From Acanthosepion esculentum (taxonomy: Eukaryota; Mollusca; Cephalopoda; Sepiida; Sepiidae), in assembly GCA_964036315.1 (NCBI GenBank), contig OZ038485.1:77959460-78023459 (forward strand): a stretch of 64,000 nt of DNA, written 5' to 3'. Both the position numbers and the translations under genes were made by a program. Position 1 is the first letter of the stretch; each line of letters begins with the position of its first letter. The notes under the pieces were generated by a model that was given only the letters and a program-made list of their open reading frames with translations, did no database searches and had not been told where the DNA came from. Of this stretch, positions 12,568-27,100 are shown piece after piece.

Positions 12568-15500
12568 CAGGCCTTGGGGTCCAAGATAAGATGGCTGGTC
12601 TGTGCTAGCTGTGGGTGATAATAGAAAGTGGAACACCTACTTGATTTTGAGGCCTTATTTTGTGATATATACTATAGATAATGGCTTAAGAACCTCAAAA
12701 AATTATACTAATTTATGCCAATGATTCTATAGCAAATTTCAGGTAATTTGCTTTTTAAGCCCTGCGCTAAGTATCAAATAAAATTTCCTGGACAGTTATT
12801 TTTTTTATTCTAAATTTACATGCCTAGTTTGAAAATAACAAAGAAATTTTTATAAAATCTACTGTTTTGGAGTTATCAACAATAAAATTTTGGACTCATT
12901 AGTGTTGCTGTCAGCTACGGCATGGCAGTCATTATTGGTGCTGTTTTCATCAGTGTGTGTGCAATAATTGAGACAAGTGAATGTCTATTCCACAGCATTA
13001 TATGCAAACAATGCCAGTAATGACTGTCGTAACACAAATGAGTAAAGCAAGCAGTATTGAGGGTACGAGAGCAAAATCTTGGGGTCCACTACCTACCTGT
13101 GGTATACCAGTTTGCCTAATAGCAGTGGTCTACTAACATGTTTTAATTTCTGAAGAAATCTTGTTTATTTGAATTATTTCAACATAAAATCCTTTTTTTT
13201 TTTACAACCTGGAATCCTTATTTATTCTTTTAGAAATATCTGTTTTTATAAGAGTTATTTATAAGAGTTATTTGAAGAAAGCCTCTATAAATATGTGTGC
13301 AAATACAACACTAAGAATTCAAAAGTACATATTGTTTTAGTTTTTATATGAGAAATTATCCAACTCTTTCTTTTTAATATTTTAATTTTGTTTTGTTTTT
13401 TTCATATAGAGGAGATATGCTTTTATATATATTTTTTTTACAAAAGAGGAAGAAAAAAAACAACATTCCAATGAGTTTCCACTGCATTCTTAAAGCTAAA
13501 AAATAACCCTGCATATATTTGTCTATTTTTTTGTTAAATAACTTTCTATTAAAGCTAAATATGATGCTGAATGTCTAACAGGTGATAATAAAGCTTGTAT
13601 ATTTTTATAATATACATCTCCCAGTGTGCCTATCTATGAGTTTACAATGCCACTGTCCACTTTGTGCTACTGTACAGTGCCAAAATATAGCCTCTCAACA
13701 AGACCCTTGTCTCCCATGCCCTCGGGACCACCAAGTGGATGCACTGGTCCAATCTTGTGTCCATTGAGGAGCTTTGCCAAAGGACTGGCCAGCCAAACAG
13801 GCTTTGTAGTATTGCTCTATTGTTCTATGTTCACTGGCACGGTCTCGTCCTGCAGTGGCTTGATGACCACCTGACTAAAGTTATCAACCAGTTAGATTTG
13901 TCAGTTGCAAACTAGTGATGACCTTGTGGCAGACCATGCAACCACTGGAAGAATGTTGTCCACCAGGACCTCAAGTAGATTAATTTGGCACTATAGAATG
14001 TATTGATGCTCTGCGAAGACTATGAGAGCTGAAGAGACCAGGTTACTTGCAAGTGTTCACGTTTTCATGGCATGAGATTAGCAGCAACTGCAGTATATGT
14101 ACTACTAATTTCATGATATAGTTAATATATTTTTTTTTTCTTAAATCTGACTTAATTTCTTTATTTTATTTTTTAATTTTCTAGTGAGCTCGAAGAGAAA
14201 GATCTTTCAGAATATTCTTCTGATGAAGAGACTGCACAGGAAAAAAAGATCCGATTAGCCAAGAAATATTTGGAGCAGCTAAAGGCTGAAGAGGGTAAAC
14301 ATTCTTTTATGATTCCTTGAATTTATAATTTCATGTAATAATTTTCAAACGCTTGAAAGCAGAATTGAAGCTTTCTTGATATTTGTTAGAGACCCCCCCC
14401 CTTTTTTTTTAACTGACTGAAAAATAATGCTTGGCACTGAATAAAGCCACCTGGACAGATTTGAAGTGCATCTGTTGACTTTTGTGGCTTATATGGTAGA
14501 ATAGCTTCTAGAGGGAAAAGGAATGAGTTTTGCTAAAGGTTTTTTATTTTTTATTTCTAATCTATGCTGTTTATTGACACTGGTAAAACGACCATCTGAG
14601 TGGTTGCAATAAAAGTAAGTGAAATTAAAATAAAAGAAATATTAGCCCAAAATAAATAACACTGTAACTTGATTTTTGTCTTTGAGTAGCAATGGTTATT
14701 TTCTATTTGGTTATGGCTAGAAGCATGAAAAATGGCTAATATTTCCTTCTAACTTTGCTTTTGTGACCAGGATAATGATATTTCTAAAATTTGACTATTC
14801 CTATTGGGAAAACTGGTGAATGTGGGCATTTTTGTTCATGCAAATTGAGAACAAAATAACGTGATTCAAAAGTAGCATTTATTTATTCTAGGATTACACA
14901 AGAGACTACAAAAAATTTAGAAGTGAGTATTTTTTTGCAATTTACACTTATACTGTAAATTATTTTCACAGATCATCCCCCAAATATAGTTTTCTATCAT
15001 GTTTTCGTTGGGATTCTTGGTAGTGGCATTCAAAGTCCAGTATATTCTGGTGGAAGGGCTCTCCTTGCTCCTCTTAGTATGCCTCCATGTTCTTGAATTT
15101 ATCATAATGAGCATCAAGGATATGAACTTTGAGGGACATCATGTGGCCCATTTGGCTGTAGTTCTTCACTAAGGCCTCAACAAGCCCCAGTTTTTGGCTT
15201 TATGATTCCCCATGAAGCTCTGAACCACCATGACAAAGCTGTTCCACACTGCTCTCTCCATTCTAGTGAGCTTCTTGGGGAATTCCTTGCACTTTATGAT
15301 CTTTGTGGTCTAGTGAAAACACCAGCTTTGACTTTTGCTGCAGAAAGTTTTGTGAAGTTTTGAAGGTACTTGAAAGATGCAACTTCTAGAGCTGTGACAA
15401 ATTGTTTGATAAAGCCCAATTTTAAGTGCAATGGAGGAAACAATATTTTCCGGTGTCCAACAGTGGCTCCCATTTTACTCTGTTCCTCCCGACACTGAAC

Positions 15501-18141
15501 TCTGTCTGATGTGGCCAGACCTGTGCCTGTGGTAGTGTGCCATGGTGTCCCTGCTGTCCCAAAAGCAAAGATAACATGGAAACTTGGCAAAACTGCCTTG
15601 GACACATATCAGGAATGGCCACCATTTTGAAGTCTTTGATATCCTCTGAACCATGCTCATCATATTTCAAGGCACCTAGTAAGATCTTGGCACTGCTGTA
15701 TTCCGCTTTGTTCTGCATTGAATGAGCCAGGAGAAGAGATGTATACATGTTCTTGTTATGAAGCAGCACAGCTTTAAGGCTCCTGGAGAAGTTGTTGAAG
15801 AAGTGTCACTTGCTGGGGTTACAGGTGATTCCAGTTGCCTCAAACAGATCAGTCACCTTGTGGCAGAAACAAAGCCCATCTTGACAAGTGAAAAACCTTG
15901 AAAAAAACAGGTGATGCTTTCTTTGACCTGCATCTTGCACATTTTCATCTAACAAATTCCACTGCTTGAGTCTTGACGTCAAAATCTTGGTATTGAACTT
16001 TGTGAGACCAAAATCTTTGATCAGGTTGTTGAGGTCTTTTTGGTTGGCGTAGTATGGGTTTCTCTCCTCAGCTGCACCGCCATAATCTGGATCAGTGAAT
16101 TCATCCTCTTCTGAATTGCTGTTCTCTTCTGAAGATGACTGTTCTCTCTCTTTGGAGGAGTGGGTACAGGGAGCTCAAGGCAGTGTGGCATTGGGACAAT
16201 GGATGACAGAAGGATATATGATAGCAGGCAAATTCTTGCTAGCTTGATGTTTGGAATTGGTCCACATTGCAGAAGAAGCAATTGCTTGAATGGTCAGTTG
16301 GTTCCTGCCAAATTCATGGGATTGCAAATTTCATGGTTCTGTTTTCACCTCTGTAACCATCCTGCAAAAGAGCAAAATAAAAATAGGAATATAAAAATAC
16401 AAATATATTTTCAGCCAGTGTTATTGAAAAATTCTGAAAAATTACATTTTTGACTTTTGAAATTTCTCAAAAATTGTGCACTGGATATATAAAATTCTGA
16501 CTTTGGAAGCCAATTAATATAGCAAATGCCACAAAAACACAGTATCTTGAATACTGAACATCCTTAATATTCTGTATTTTTATGGCTTTTACCAGTGATC
16601 CAGTATAGAAAACATCCATGATGTAGACACTAATGCCTGATTGTTGAAACCTATTTAATACATATTTTTCAGTAACACTTGTTTTTAAAAAAAAAATCCA
16701 AATTAAAAAAAAAAATTGCCAAACTTTTACACTAAAAAATTTCACTATTTCGAATAAGCAAAACTTTCCATCTTGCCTTCTATAGTTCTTTTGTAGAGTT
16801 CACAGGTGAAATGAGGTGTCAGGGTTGTTTTGATCCCTTATAATCATGCCGAAATATACCTTGTAGGCCTCACACGTTTTAGTCAGACACAGCAAAATGC
16901 GTCTATCAGATGCTTATAACCTCTTGATGCCATCTATGACGAATGCATCTATCAAAGGCGACTTGTCTGCACTTAAGACAGCTAGAAGAAAATTGAACTG
17001 TTGAGCTTATGTTCCCTGTTTTTATACTGCCATGTTGCCAGAACATTCTAGAAAATTCTCTTTCAGCAACTTGGTGCTGAATATCTCTGGAATGTGATGG
17101 AAAATTGTTTAATTGTTTGATGATTTATAGCTTGCTAGAAAGGCTTGTGACAGGTGATCAGATTAGGTGTATAGAAATTTTGGTTAATACATATAGTTTT
17201 TTTCCACAATCAAGTGTTTTATCACAACACAACATTCCTTATTGGTCATCAGAAACTTAGTTGCACTTCCCAAATCTAATCAAACATGTATGCATGTATT
17301 TGATGCAAATAACAAGAAACAAATTTGTGAAAGGAACTGTGCGGGTGTTCTAAAAAACAATTGTTATTGATATTAGGTAAATTGAAGTAAGAAAGAATAT
17401 TGGAATATGTGAATTGGAATTCTGGGATAGCAAAAAAAAAAAAAAATTTAATGTCTGAAGTAGTTTGTAGAAAAAGGAAAATATGTAAATAATAGATATA
17501 AATTAATAAACAAAATTATTTTATTTGTATACATTTATATACTCATTTATTTATTCACTACATCCTAAAATGCATAAAAGTAACCATACAATCACTTCAT
17601 AGTGTCTGGCATTCCAAAATTTAGGAATTATCAGGTTTCAAATTCAAGGGACAAGGTTTATTTATTTCAAATATTTTCTGCCAAATACTTCACTTTTAGA
17701 ATGATTTCTGGTTGTTTTATATATGCATTTTAAGGGAAAATCTGCATCAACATGAAGTGTAATTAATTTGTTCATGTGATTCTTTGGTATATACTTATGT
17801 AATTAGTGACATTATATTTTCATTTAATCATACTATTGGATGAAAATGAATTATTTTTTCTTCTTTTTTTTTCTCTCTTTCTCAAGTTCCAGAGTCCCCC
17901 CTCCCGACTCTTAAGCTTAACAATTGGCAGCATACATATACTTTCAAAAAAAATTTTTTTTTAAGAAGTTCATCACTAAATCCAAAATATTCTGAATTAT
18001 ATTGCCCCCCCCCCCCCCCCAATATTGTGTATTTTTGACATTGTATTTTTTCTTAGATGGTGATGATGCTGCTGTTGATGATGATGATGAAGCTGCTGGT
18101 GCTAGGGATGCTGTTGCTGATCGTTTAAAACATGATTTTGT

Positions 18142-18178
<37 letters not shown>

Positions 18179-21100
18179 AAATTTTGGATCTGTTAACTGG
18201 TCATTGAAATCCAAAATTTAAGGATATATTCAAATCTTTTCTAGTTTATATCATATTTTAAATTTTTAGTCATCATAAAATATTTTCTTGTAATTAGAGT
18301 GGAAAATTAATCTTTTAGTAAAAAAAAAAAAACAAAAAAAACTTTAATTTAACAAATTTTCATTAATTTTATTATTTGAACTTTTTTTTTATACCTAGTT
18401 TGATAATTTTTTACTAACCAGTGATTTCAGAATTAATTTCTACTCATTGATTTGTTTTCTAGTTGGAACAAAAAGGTAAATTGCATCTTGAAGTTGCAGA
18501 CCAGGTAAGTTGATTTCATTATTTTTTTTACTTACTATGTCAAAATGACTTTTTGTATATTTTTATAGATCCATGGTTCATTATATATGAATTATGAAGT
18601 AATAATTTTTATAAAGAATAATTTACTTTTGGTATAATTATTAAACTTAAATTTTTACTGTAAATCTAACAAAAACAAAATCTATCAATCTCTGATATAA
18701 ATAGCAACATAAAAAAAGTGGATACACAAGTTTAAATACAGTTGATTATTGCAAAAATTTTAAGTTGCTTCTGCAATACAAGATCTCAAAGAGCAAAACA
18801 AATAACCCTGCTTTTATTATAGATTTGCTGAGAGTGCATATCTTTTTTTTTTTTCTCACACACAAAAAGTATTGCTTAAAAATATTAATTCAGCAATTAA
18901 TTTCTTTTTGTTTTTTTATTCATGGATTACTTATTCAAGAATCTTTGTGCTGTGTCCCCTCAGGATGTAGGCGATCATGTCACTCCACAACTTCCTGTCT
19001 TTTGTAGCTTTTAATAACTTTTGTCATTTCTTCTAAACCTTGTTCTGTTATCCATTTACGAAGTATGTTATTTTATGTTTTCCTGTTTCTTTTGCCTTCA
19101 ATCTGTCCTGTGAGTGTCAAATTTTCCAAACACTCTTTCCTCATTATGTGACCTATTCAAGCATACCATCCCAAGAAAGTATATTGGAAATTAGACATTT
19201 AAATTCTAAAAAAATGTTTGTTCGATTAACATTCATATTAATCAAATATTCTGATCTGTAAAAAGGTAAGTAGATCCCCGGAGAGGCTTGACACAGCAGT
19301 CGATTGTTGGTAGTTAAGTATAATTAAAAAGGTTTCCCTATTCTTATAATCCAGCAAATTGCAATAAAGAAAAACAAATAAAAATGGTTAGTTAGGGTCA
19401 ATAGGTGAAATTAGATTTAAGTTTCTTGGGGAAATTGAACCTAAACTTAATTTGAGAAAATTCAGGAAGATTGAGTATAACTGGCAAACCCAGACTGGTT
19501 CTCTGTTGTTTCTCCCAGAGTAACAATTGTAGAAACTGCTATAAATTCACTACATTGACCAAACTAACTAAATACTGGGCAGGAAAAATATATATTAAAA
19601 TTCCAGAAATCCAGACAGGGTTACTTTTAATTATTTTCTCCATTTCAATCACCCTCCCTTCATGTTTGCTATTTCATTGAAGGACTCCTATCTTAAAAAT
19701 TATGTAATTGTTTTCTCACCACTCCTTTCTAATTTTAACTTTTATCTATTTCATTAGTAAATTAACAGTAATGATTATGTTGCTTTATTTGTTAAAGATT
19801 AATTTCTCATCAGAAATCATATTTAAATGCATTGACACTCCCAACATTAAGTTACAAACTGTATATTTTATTTAGAAAATATCTATTATATGCTACATCT
19901 TTTAATTTTTATCAACAGTTTGAAACTTTTTTCAAAGTTTTGCAAGTAATTAAAACTTTTTTTTTTTTTATCTCTCCTGTCCAGTATATTGTTCCTGATC
20001 CTTCCGATGTAATTGTGTTGAGAGGCCATAAACTGCCTGTTACTTGTGCCGTTGTTTCTTCTGATGACAAATTCATCTTCAGTGCTTCCAAAGATGCTTC
20101 ATTAATCAAATGTAAATTTTTAAGAATTTCAATGTTTTTTTTTTATCTGATTTTTCATTAGATCATGAAAATAATTTTCCACTTTGATTCTTCCTTTAAA
20201 ACTAAAAATTTGTTTTTAAATATTAAGACTATTCAAAGGCATTTGTATTCTCATCTGTTAAGAAAAAATGTAGTTATTTTATGATTTATTCTCTTTAATA
20301 ACTTTATTACACAAATTTCAAAATGCCTTTTTAGTCATTACTTTGTAGAGTTATAGAATGACTTTCAAATTTAACCCCTACTGCCAATGACACAAATTAT
20401 ATCTAGTGTTTGCTGCTTTAATATTTGTTCAAGGTTTTTTATAATAGCCACTGCTATTCTTATTTGGAATATTGGGAAATTATACTTCTTTTGCGATTTC
20501 AATGAATACTCGTCACTTTCGTAATGCTTGTTGTAGTAGAGACAACTATAGTAATGCCATTGAACAATACTGGTGTCGGTCCTGGGTATGACCGTAAACT
20601 GCATCTGGCAGCAAGGCCTCTGATTGGGAGGTTGTGAGGAGCATGGAATTGCTGCTGTGCCCTGACCCGGGGTGATAGCACCTGTTAGGGCCCCAGCTAT
20701 GGGTTAAATAGGACCTTCTCCCTGTTGGCAGGATGTCTGAATATGTCGACTGCTCCCCTGCAGAGAGTAAAAGCCTCTCAATGGCACCACCTGTTGGCCG
20801 TGGGTGGCGACCCGTAATGCCTGGTGGCGGGATCCTGGTGGCTGAGCAATCCCAGGAAGAAGCAGCCATGGCACTGCAACACTCCACTTTGGCCCTTATC
20901 TGGGCTAGACAGGCAGTCGGAGAGACCCGATCCGATCAATTGGCTGGTCCCGACATGCCCTAGCATATATATTTGTTTTTATTTTCTCCCGATCATGTTA
21001 TCCATCTGCTCTTGTGGAACTATTCCCAACCCTCTATTATATATGCTAGAATGTGGGGGCTAAGGGCCAATTGTGTCAAGAGATATGACTTTTGACCAAC

Positions 21101-24100
21101 ATTAGACTGTTGAGTGTTTGATAGAGGTTCAGAATCATACTCTTCACGTGAGTATACTGGTTTTGTATCCCTGTCTCAGCCAAGGCGAATGGGATTACCC
21201 CTTGGTTAATCCTCAACATAAGTTGGACTCCATGGTGGTTGGAGGAGCATGGGACCAGTGAAAAACATAAAAACACTTATGGCTTCCTCTACAACGCAAC
21301 TATATAGAATCTGATTCTTCAGATAAACAAGTGGAATCATCCTTTCCGAGATTTGTTGTTATAGAGTCCTGCAGCTCACTGATCACAAATTTATCTCCCT
21401 TCATAATAGAAAAGGTGATATCAGGCAACTTGGCGCCTTTAACTGTCAAGAAATTGAAAAATGGGACACTGCTCATTGAAGTGGTAGAGAAGAAACATGC
21501 GGATTTTCTACTGAAAATGACTATGTTCCACAACGTTCCAGAAAAAAACATACCCTCACAAATCCCTGAACATAAGTAAGGGGGTTGTGAGAAGCAAAGA
21601 ACTATCTTTATGTACAATAGAAGAAATTAAGAAAGAGTTGAAAAAAACAAGATGTCATTGATGTTAAACGAATTTCAATAAAAGAAGACGGTAAAACGAT
21701 AGAAACAAACACCTATATAATGACATTTAACTCACCAAAGATACCAGGGAAAATTAAAGTAGGCTATACGATGGAGAGGGTCGAGCAGTTTGTGCCTAAC
21801 CCTCTGAGATGTTATAAATGTCAAAAATATGGACATCATGTGGTCCTTTTAAGGTTACGTACCATTCTTTTTCACATAGTTGACCTACTTTATCACTGAT
21901 CTTCAGTTTATCAGAGATTTTTTTTTTTTTTTTTTTTTTTACTACTATTATTGGTATTCTGAACCATATTGAGGTCACTGTTATTTGCTTTTTGTAGTTC
22001 TTATGTAAATCCTTATATATTAGATTGTTGTAGTCTTTTGTGGTTATTTATATATGTATATATATTTGGCATTAAATGACCTACAGTGGTTGATATGCCA
22101 TAAAACCCGACCAACCAAACCAATACTGGTATCAGATGCCGTTGAATAATCTCGTGCTAATAGTGCTTATTCGATAATACTCTCTCAAATAGTAACCACT
22201 GTATAGTGATCCGAATAGTAGAGCTAGTATAGTGAATAGAGTAGAGAATAGTGTTCTGTATAGTGAGAGAGGAGAAATAGTGTACTGTATAGTGGTAGAG
22301 GATAGACTAGAAATAGCAATTGTTAGTTGTCATGATACCTCCCATATATGTATTTCCTCTATGGTCACATGATCCATTTAATTCAGTAATGAGATCGCCT
22401 GTGTTTGCTCACTAGCAATCTATTTTCAAACTAAAGTGTTGGCAGTGACATTTTATTCCTATATAACAACTTCTATCCTGAGATTTAAAAAAAATATTTA
22501 AATATGAGTTAAATTGCAGTTGCTACTTGTTAAAATTTGAATGGTTCACATTTTGTTTTAGCAGTTTTTTTTGTTTTTTTAGACTATAAATTGCATACTT
22601 ACATAACTTGTTATTCCCTTTTTAGTTTATTTACAAAGTTTGATCAGTGTTAAATATTGAGACACCTTTTGAACTTTTGATAAAATGCAAAAAGTAGTTG
22701 AAGCTATTCTGTTGGTCTCTGTTTAAAAGAAAAATTCAATGGAGTTTGCCAGCATTGAAAAAAAGAAGGTTGAAAGCTAGCACCAGCCTCTCTTTACTAT
22801 GAAGAGTATTTGACAGTTTGCTGTGAATATTACTTATTTGTCATGAATAAAAAAAATAGCTAAATTTATTTTGATATGCATGTGACATGTTTTGTCTATG
22901 AAACAAAAGAACTGTCAGTATGTTTGCACGCACATACACACACATTATTGGTGCTTTGACTCATTTAGGTGTCCTTGTATGAGGAAAATCATATTTAATA
23001 CATGGACACTATTTTTATATGATTTCTTTGATTAGCTGAGAATATTTTATCTTTAAAGATTTTGACAAGTCTTGGTTTTCTGTTGTTAACATTTACAACA
23101 TTGATTTTCAGGGAGTGTCCAAGAAGGTCATAAGGTGTATATGATTCCTGGAGTGAAGAAGGGAAATAAAGTTAAGCAAGTTGGTCACTCATCACAAATA
23201 TTGGCACTTGCCATATCAACTGATAGCAAATTCCTTGTGAGTGCAGGTTTGAATTTCTTTTGTCTTTCTTCTCTTTTCTGAAAGAAAAGAATCAGTTTTT
23301 AAAATGTTGATTAAAAGTTACTTAATTTTCTCATCATTAAGTAAATTTAAAAAAAGTTTTAAGTGCTTTATTAATTGCATTCTCAGTTTGTCTTTGTATA
23401 ACATTTTAACTTCTTTATAAGGTCATGTTTTTAGCAAATCTATTTCCTTCTGATTATATTATTTAATATGCCACCCAATATTTTTTTTTTTTAGTGTGAA
23501 AATTCCATACCAATGATATCAGTATTTCAGAATATCAGTCTTAATTTTCATAATTCATTTTATTTTTGTTGCTTTTTATGACATTCATATTATTTTTACA
23601 TGAAGTAGCATTGATAAGAAATAAAGATGTAGTCTTTAAATTAGACTTGGATCACTGATTTGCCTATGTTGACTCAACAGCAGCCAGATATCAAACCTAT
23701 TCATATAGCTATAGTTTTTCTCATTCCATTGCCGTGTTATGATAAAAAGTAACAATAAGATGAAAGATAAACTAGTCAAAATTATTAATGACAATGTGTC
23801 ATGTTAAAAATATATAAAAGGCAGAATGGTTGTGTGTGTGTTCGTTTATATGTTTGATCGGATCTCCTATATTTTTCAACCGATTTCAACCAAATTTGAC
23901 ACAGTTACTGCTAATGGTCCTGCGGAGGTTTTGATGGTGGCAAAAATTGATTTAAGTCAATATTTAAATCAATATTATCGATTTTTTTTTTTTTTTTTTT
24001 TTTTTTTCATTTTTGATCGGACGCACGCATGTGTAATTATGTGTGTTCACTGCACACAAGCAGATATGGGCACTTTTCATGTCAGAATTAATAGCGGTAG

Positions 24101-27100
24101 CATAATTAGAAAAATGTCAGATTTAAGTGCTTATATGGGAATAAGAAAGGACAAGAATGGCCATATTTTGGTTTTGGATGCAAAAGTTCACAATGAAGGG
24201 TTTTCTGTCGCAGCTGAACTTTGCGCTCAAAAAGCCAATCGGATTAGTGTTATTAGTCACACATGGCTCGCGCGATGTGTAATGCTTGCTGCGGCCCGTT
24301 CATGCTCTAAGGTCATGTGAGATCATGTGTGAACTGGTGGGGGGGTCACGTGTGCGTGCATCAAGCATCCCAAATGGGGTAGAGGTTTCAGGTAGCCTAC
24401 TTTTATTTCAGGATTTAACACTCATACCATGGTTTTTAAAAAGGATCTTTTAATGTTTCAATGCAGGCATGCATTACTTTCCATGTTTTCTGCATTTGCA
24501 CAGTAAAGTAAATGTCAAGGCCATTTTAAAAGGGATTTACAGAGCTACAGTAAAATTTTACCCAGAAAAATCAGTAAAAACAAGGTGAAACTGTTGCTTT
24601 TTAGGTGTTTGTAGCCCATTTAGCATAGGATTGAATTCAGTGTGCAATCACTAACACATTTCATGCCACGTCACGCCATCACTTTTAAGCCAAGTGGACA
24701 GAATTGGGCCCCCCAAATTGTCCAATTTGTCACATTTGATTGCATTTTTTCGTTCAAGGGGACACTGGGGGACTGTTATGTCTTTTCATGCCTTTTAAGT
24801 GTAGCAAAAGGCACCTACTCACTATAATTTTACTACTGCGAATTGCTGCCCAAAAAAGTTTCACATGTTTTCATCTAAATTTGTGCTAATTAAATGCCTT
24901 CATCATCTATCGGTAAACAAAATTAACATTGCTTCAAATTTTATTCGTAAGAAGTGTAAAAACGCTTGTATTTTCAACTTTTGATCAATAAAACTACTTC
25001 ATATCTCCTGACAGCTCAAAATTTAAAAAAAAAAACGAAGCTTGAAAATCCCATTTTCTGATTAGCTGACTTTGAGAGACTGCACTACAAAAAGGCGTAA
25101 ATCAAAAAGGCAATGCCTATTTTGGGATAAGGAACTACATAACTTTCATATTTATCAATAAAAAATCCAATACAATAAAGTCGCCAGATACTATTTTGAA
25201 ACGTCATCTGCCACTGTGCACTGCTTTGATTAACCCAGCTGGAGGTTAACCAATCGCGTCAACTGTTCAAAGTTGCTGCAAACTCTTCAGCATGGTTGCA
25301 AGTGTTTAACCTTGGACCCATCCAATCATACATGCGAGCAGTTCTCTTACGCATTCATCTGCACGTGCGTACGTATGTCACCTTAGTATGTGCACTCAAG
25401 GTCAACCGGCCAACTACCTCTTTATACCATAACTCGCACGCATGTTCACACTTGGCTCACTTCATTTTCTTCTTAGGGAAACCGCAAGTTGTTGATTACG
25501 TATCCAAACTTTTTTTAACTTCTAACTACATACGTTTCCGTGTTTATCGGATGTACTTCCCAAATTATCTACTACCGTTTTAGCTTTAGTTGAATTTTTT
25601 AAACTTCACTTTTTTTGTCTTTGATCCCCTTTTGATACAGTTACATACATTTTGGGGATCCCTCTAACCTGCCTACGTTTAGACTACACATATTTTTTGC
25701 ACTCAAAATACCTACATACCTTTTATTACGTTTGCCTTTTTAAAATTGGTTGAAATGCTACCAAAGAGAAGAAAACTTTTTGGACGGTGCATTGCAGTAG
25801 CCAGGTATTGAATTCACAATTCTTTGGGTCAAGTCATTGGATCCAACCAACACTGGGCCAAACAATGTAAATAATTACAATACCACATCTTGGAAATATA
25901 GACAGATACAGGCTATTTTGAACTATCTGAACTACCGACAAAAATCTTTACAACTCATACAGCTGTAGAGATTATCAATGATATCAATTTCATCAATACA
26001 CTCTTTTCTTTCAGATTGAAATTTTGTGAATGCACATAAAGTGTTTAAAATTTCTGTGCTTTTAAGAAACCAGATGTTGTACAATAGCAGAATGATTAAC
26101 CCGCTTTATTTTGATTCTTATCCTTAACTATCAAATTGCATGTAAGTTTTAGTTGCTTTTTATTCAGCTTGAATAGTCAACTTTTTCCCCTGCATCTACT
26201 TTGCATTGTCATTCTAAAAGCATTACTCTGGTTTAACTTTCAAAATTACAAGCACAGTTTGAGTAGTTTATTTTTTCACATTAATTTTAACTTCTATTGC
26301 CATATTTTTTATTCTGTTTTGAAGGTATCAGGAGAACAGAAACATCTCATTCATGTATGGAACCCTTCAACCTGTCAGCTGATTCATACTTTTAAGGGCC
26401 ATAAAGATGCTGTAACAGTAAGTATTAGAATTCAACTTGTAGATAGAATTTATTCATCTCTCAATGAAGGTAAATATAACATGACGTCAGGTTTAATGTC
26501 AAGCTCAGTGTGTGTGTGTGTGTGTGTGTATAAAGATAACAATTGTTTAGTCCTCTGTGGTTTGTGCTGCAAAGATGTCATGGTGATCCTTGACTCTACC
26601 CTTTTAATGCAGAATCTCCAGGTAATAGGCCTGTGTGCTCCAGTTTTGTGCCCTGTTCTGTCTGAAGACAAAATAGAACTGATCAGTCAAAAATTGTAGT
26701 TGTTTTGAATATGGTGATATTTGAGAAATTAGTTGGTTTTGAAAGTGTTGCCATTTAAATATTGGTCTTGTGTATTGTGTGTTGCATAGCTCATTTTAGA
26801 AACACAAAAATGCTTTGTGCACAGGTGCATGCAATCACAACTCTATATAAGGGCTAGGGTTTTGAATTATTTCGTGAAGACTGAAGTCTCTATCAGTTGC
26901 TGTTTAGGATAATTTGTTTTTTTCCTCTGGCCAAATTTTGTAGGCAGTTCAGTGCATATTTCTTCATTAGGATACTCCTCTTTTCAGATCTTCAAATAAC
27001 TTTCTGGCAGTCATCACTAAAATGCCGTCCTGGGTATGACGATAAACTACATCCGCGTCCAGGGTAAGACGATAAACTACGTCTAACAGCAAGGCCTCTG

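Noticed and set aside
19832..20161. A 109-codon frame containing RRP9 exon 6
   Set aside because: Only 19985-20111 is exon. The preceding Phe-rich part is the intron polypyrimidine tract.
20546..21063. Overlapping 60-113-codon frames on both strands
   Set aside because: They lie in the GC-richer 5' UTR of the intron-6 retrotransposon. The length reflects base composition, and the frames are not preserved in the second copy at 27025.
26136..26699. A 187-codon frame containing RRP9 exon 8
   Set aside because: It includes true exon 8 but reads through both splice sites into intron. The joined exon is only 26325-26417.
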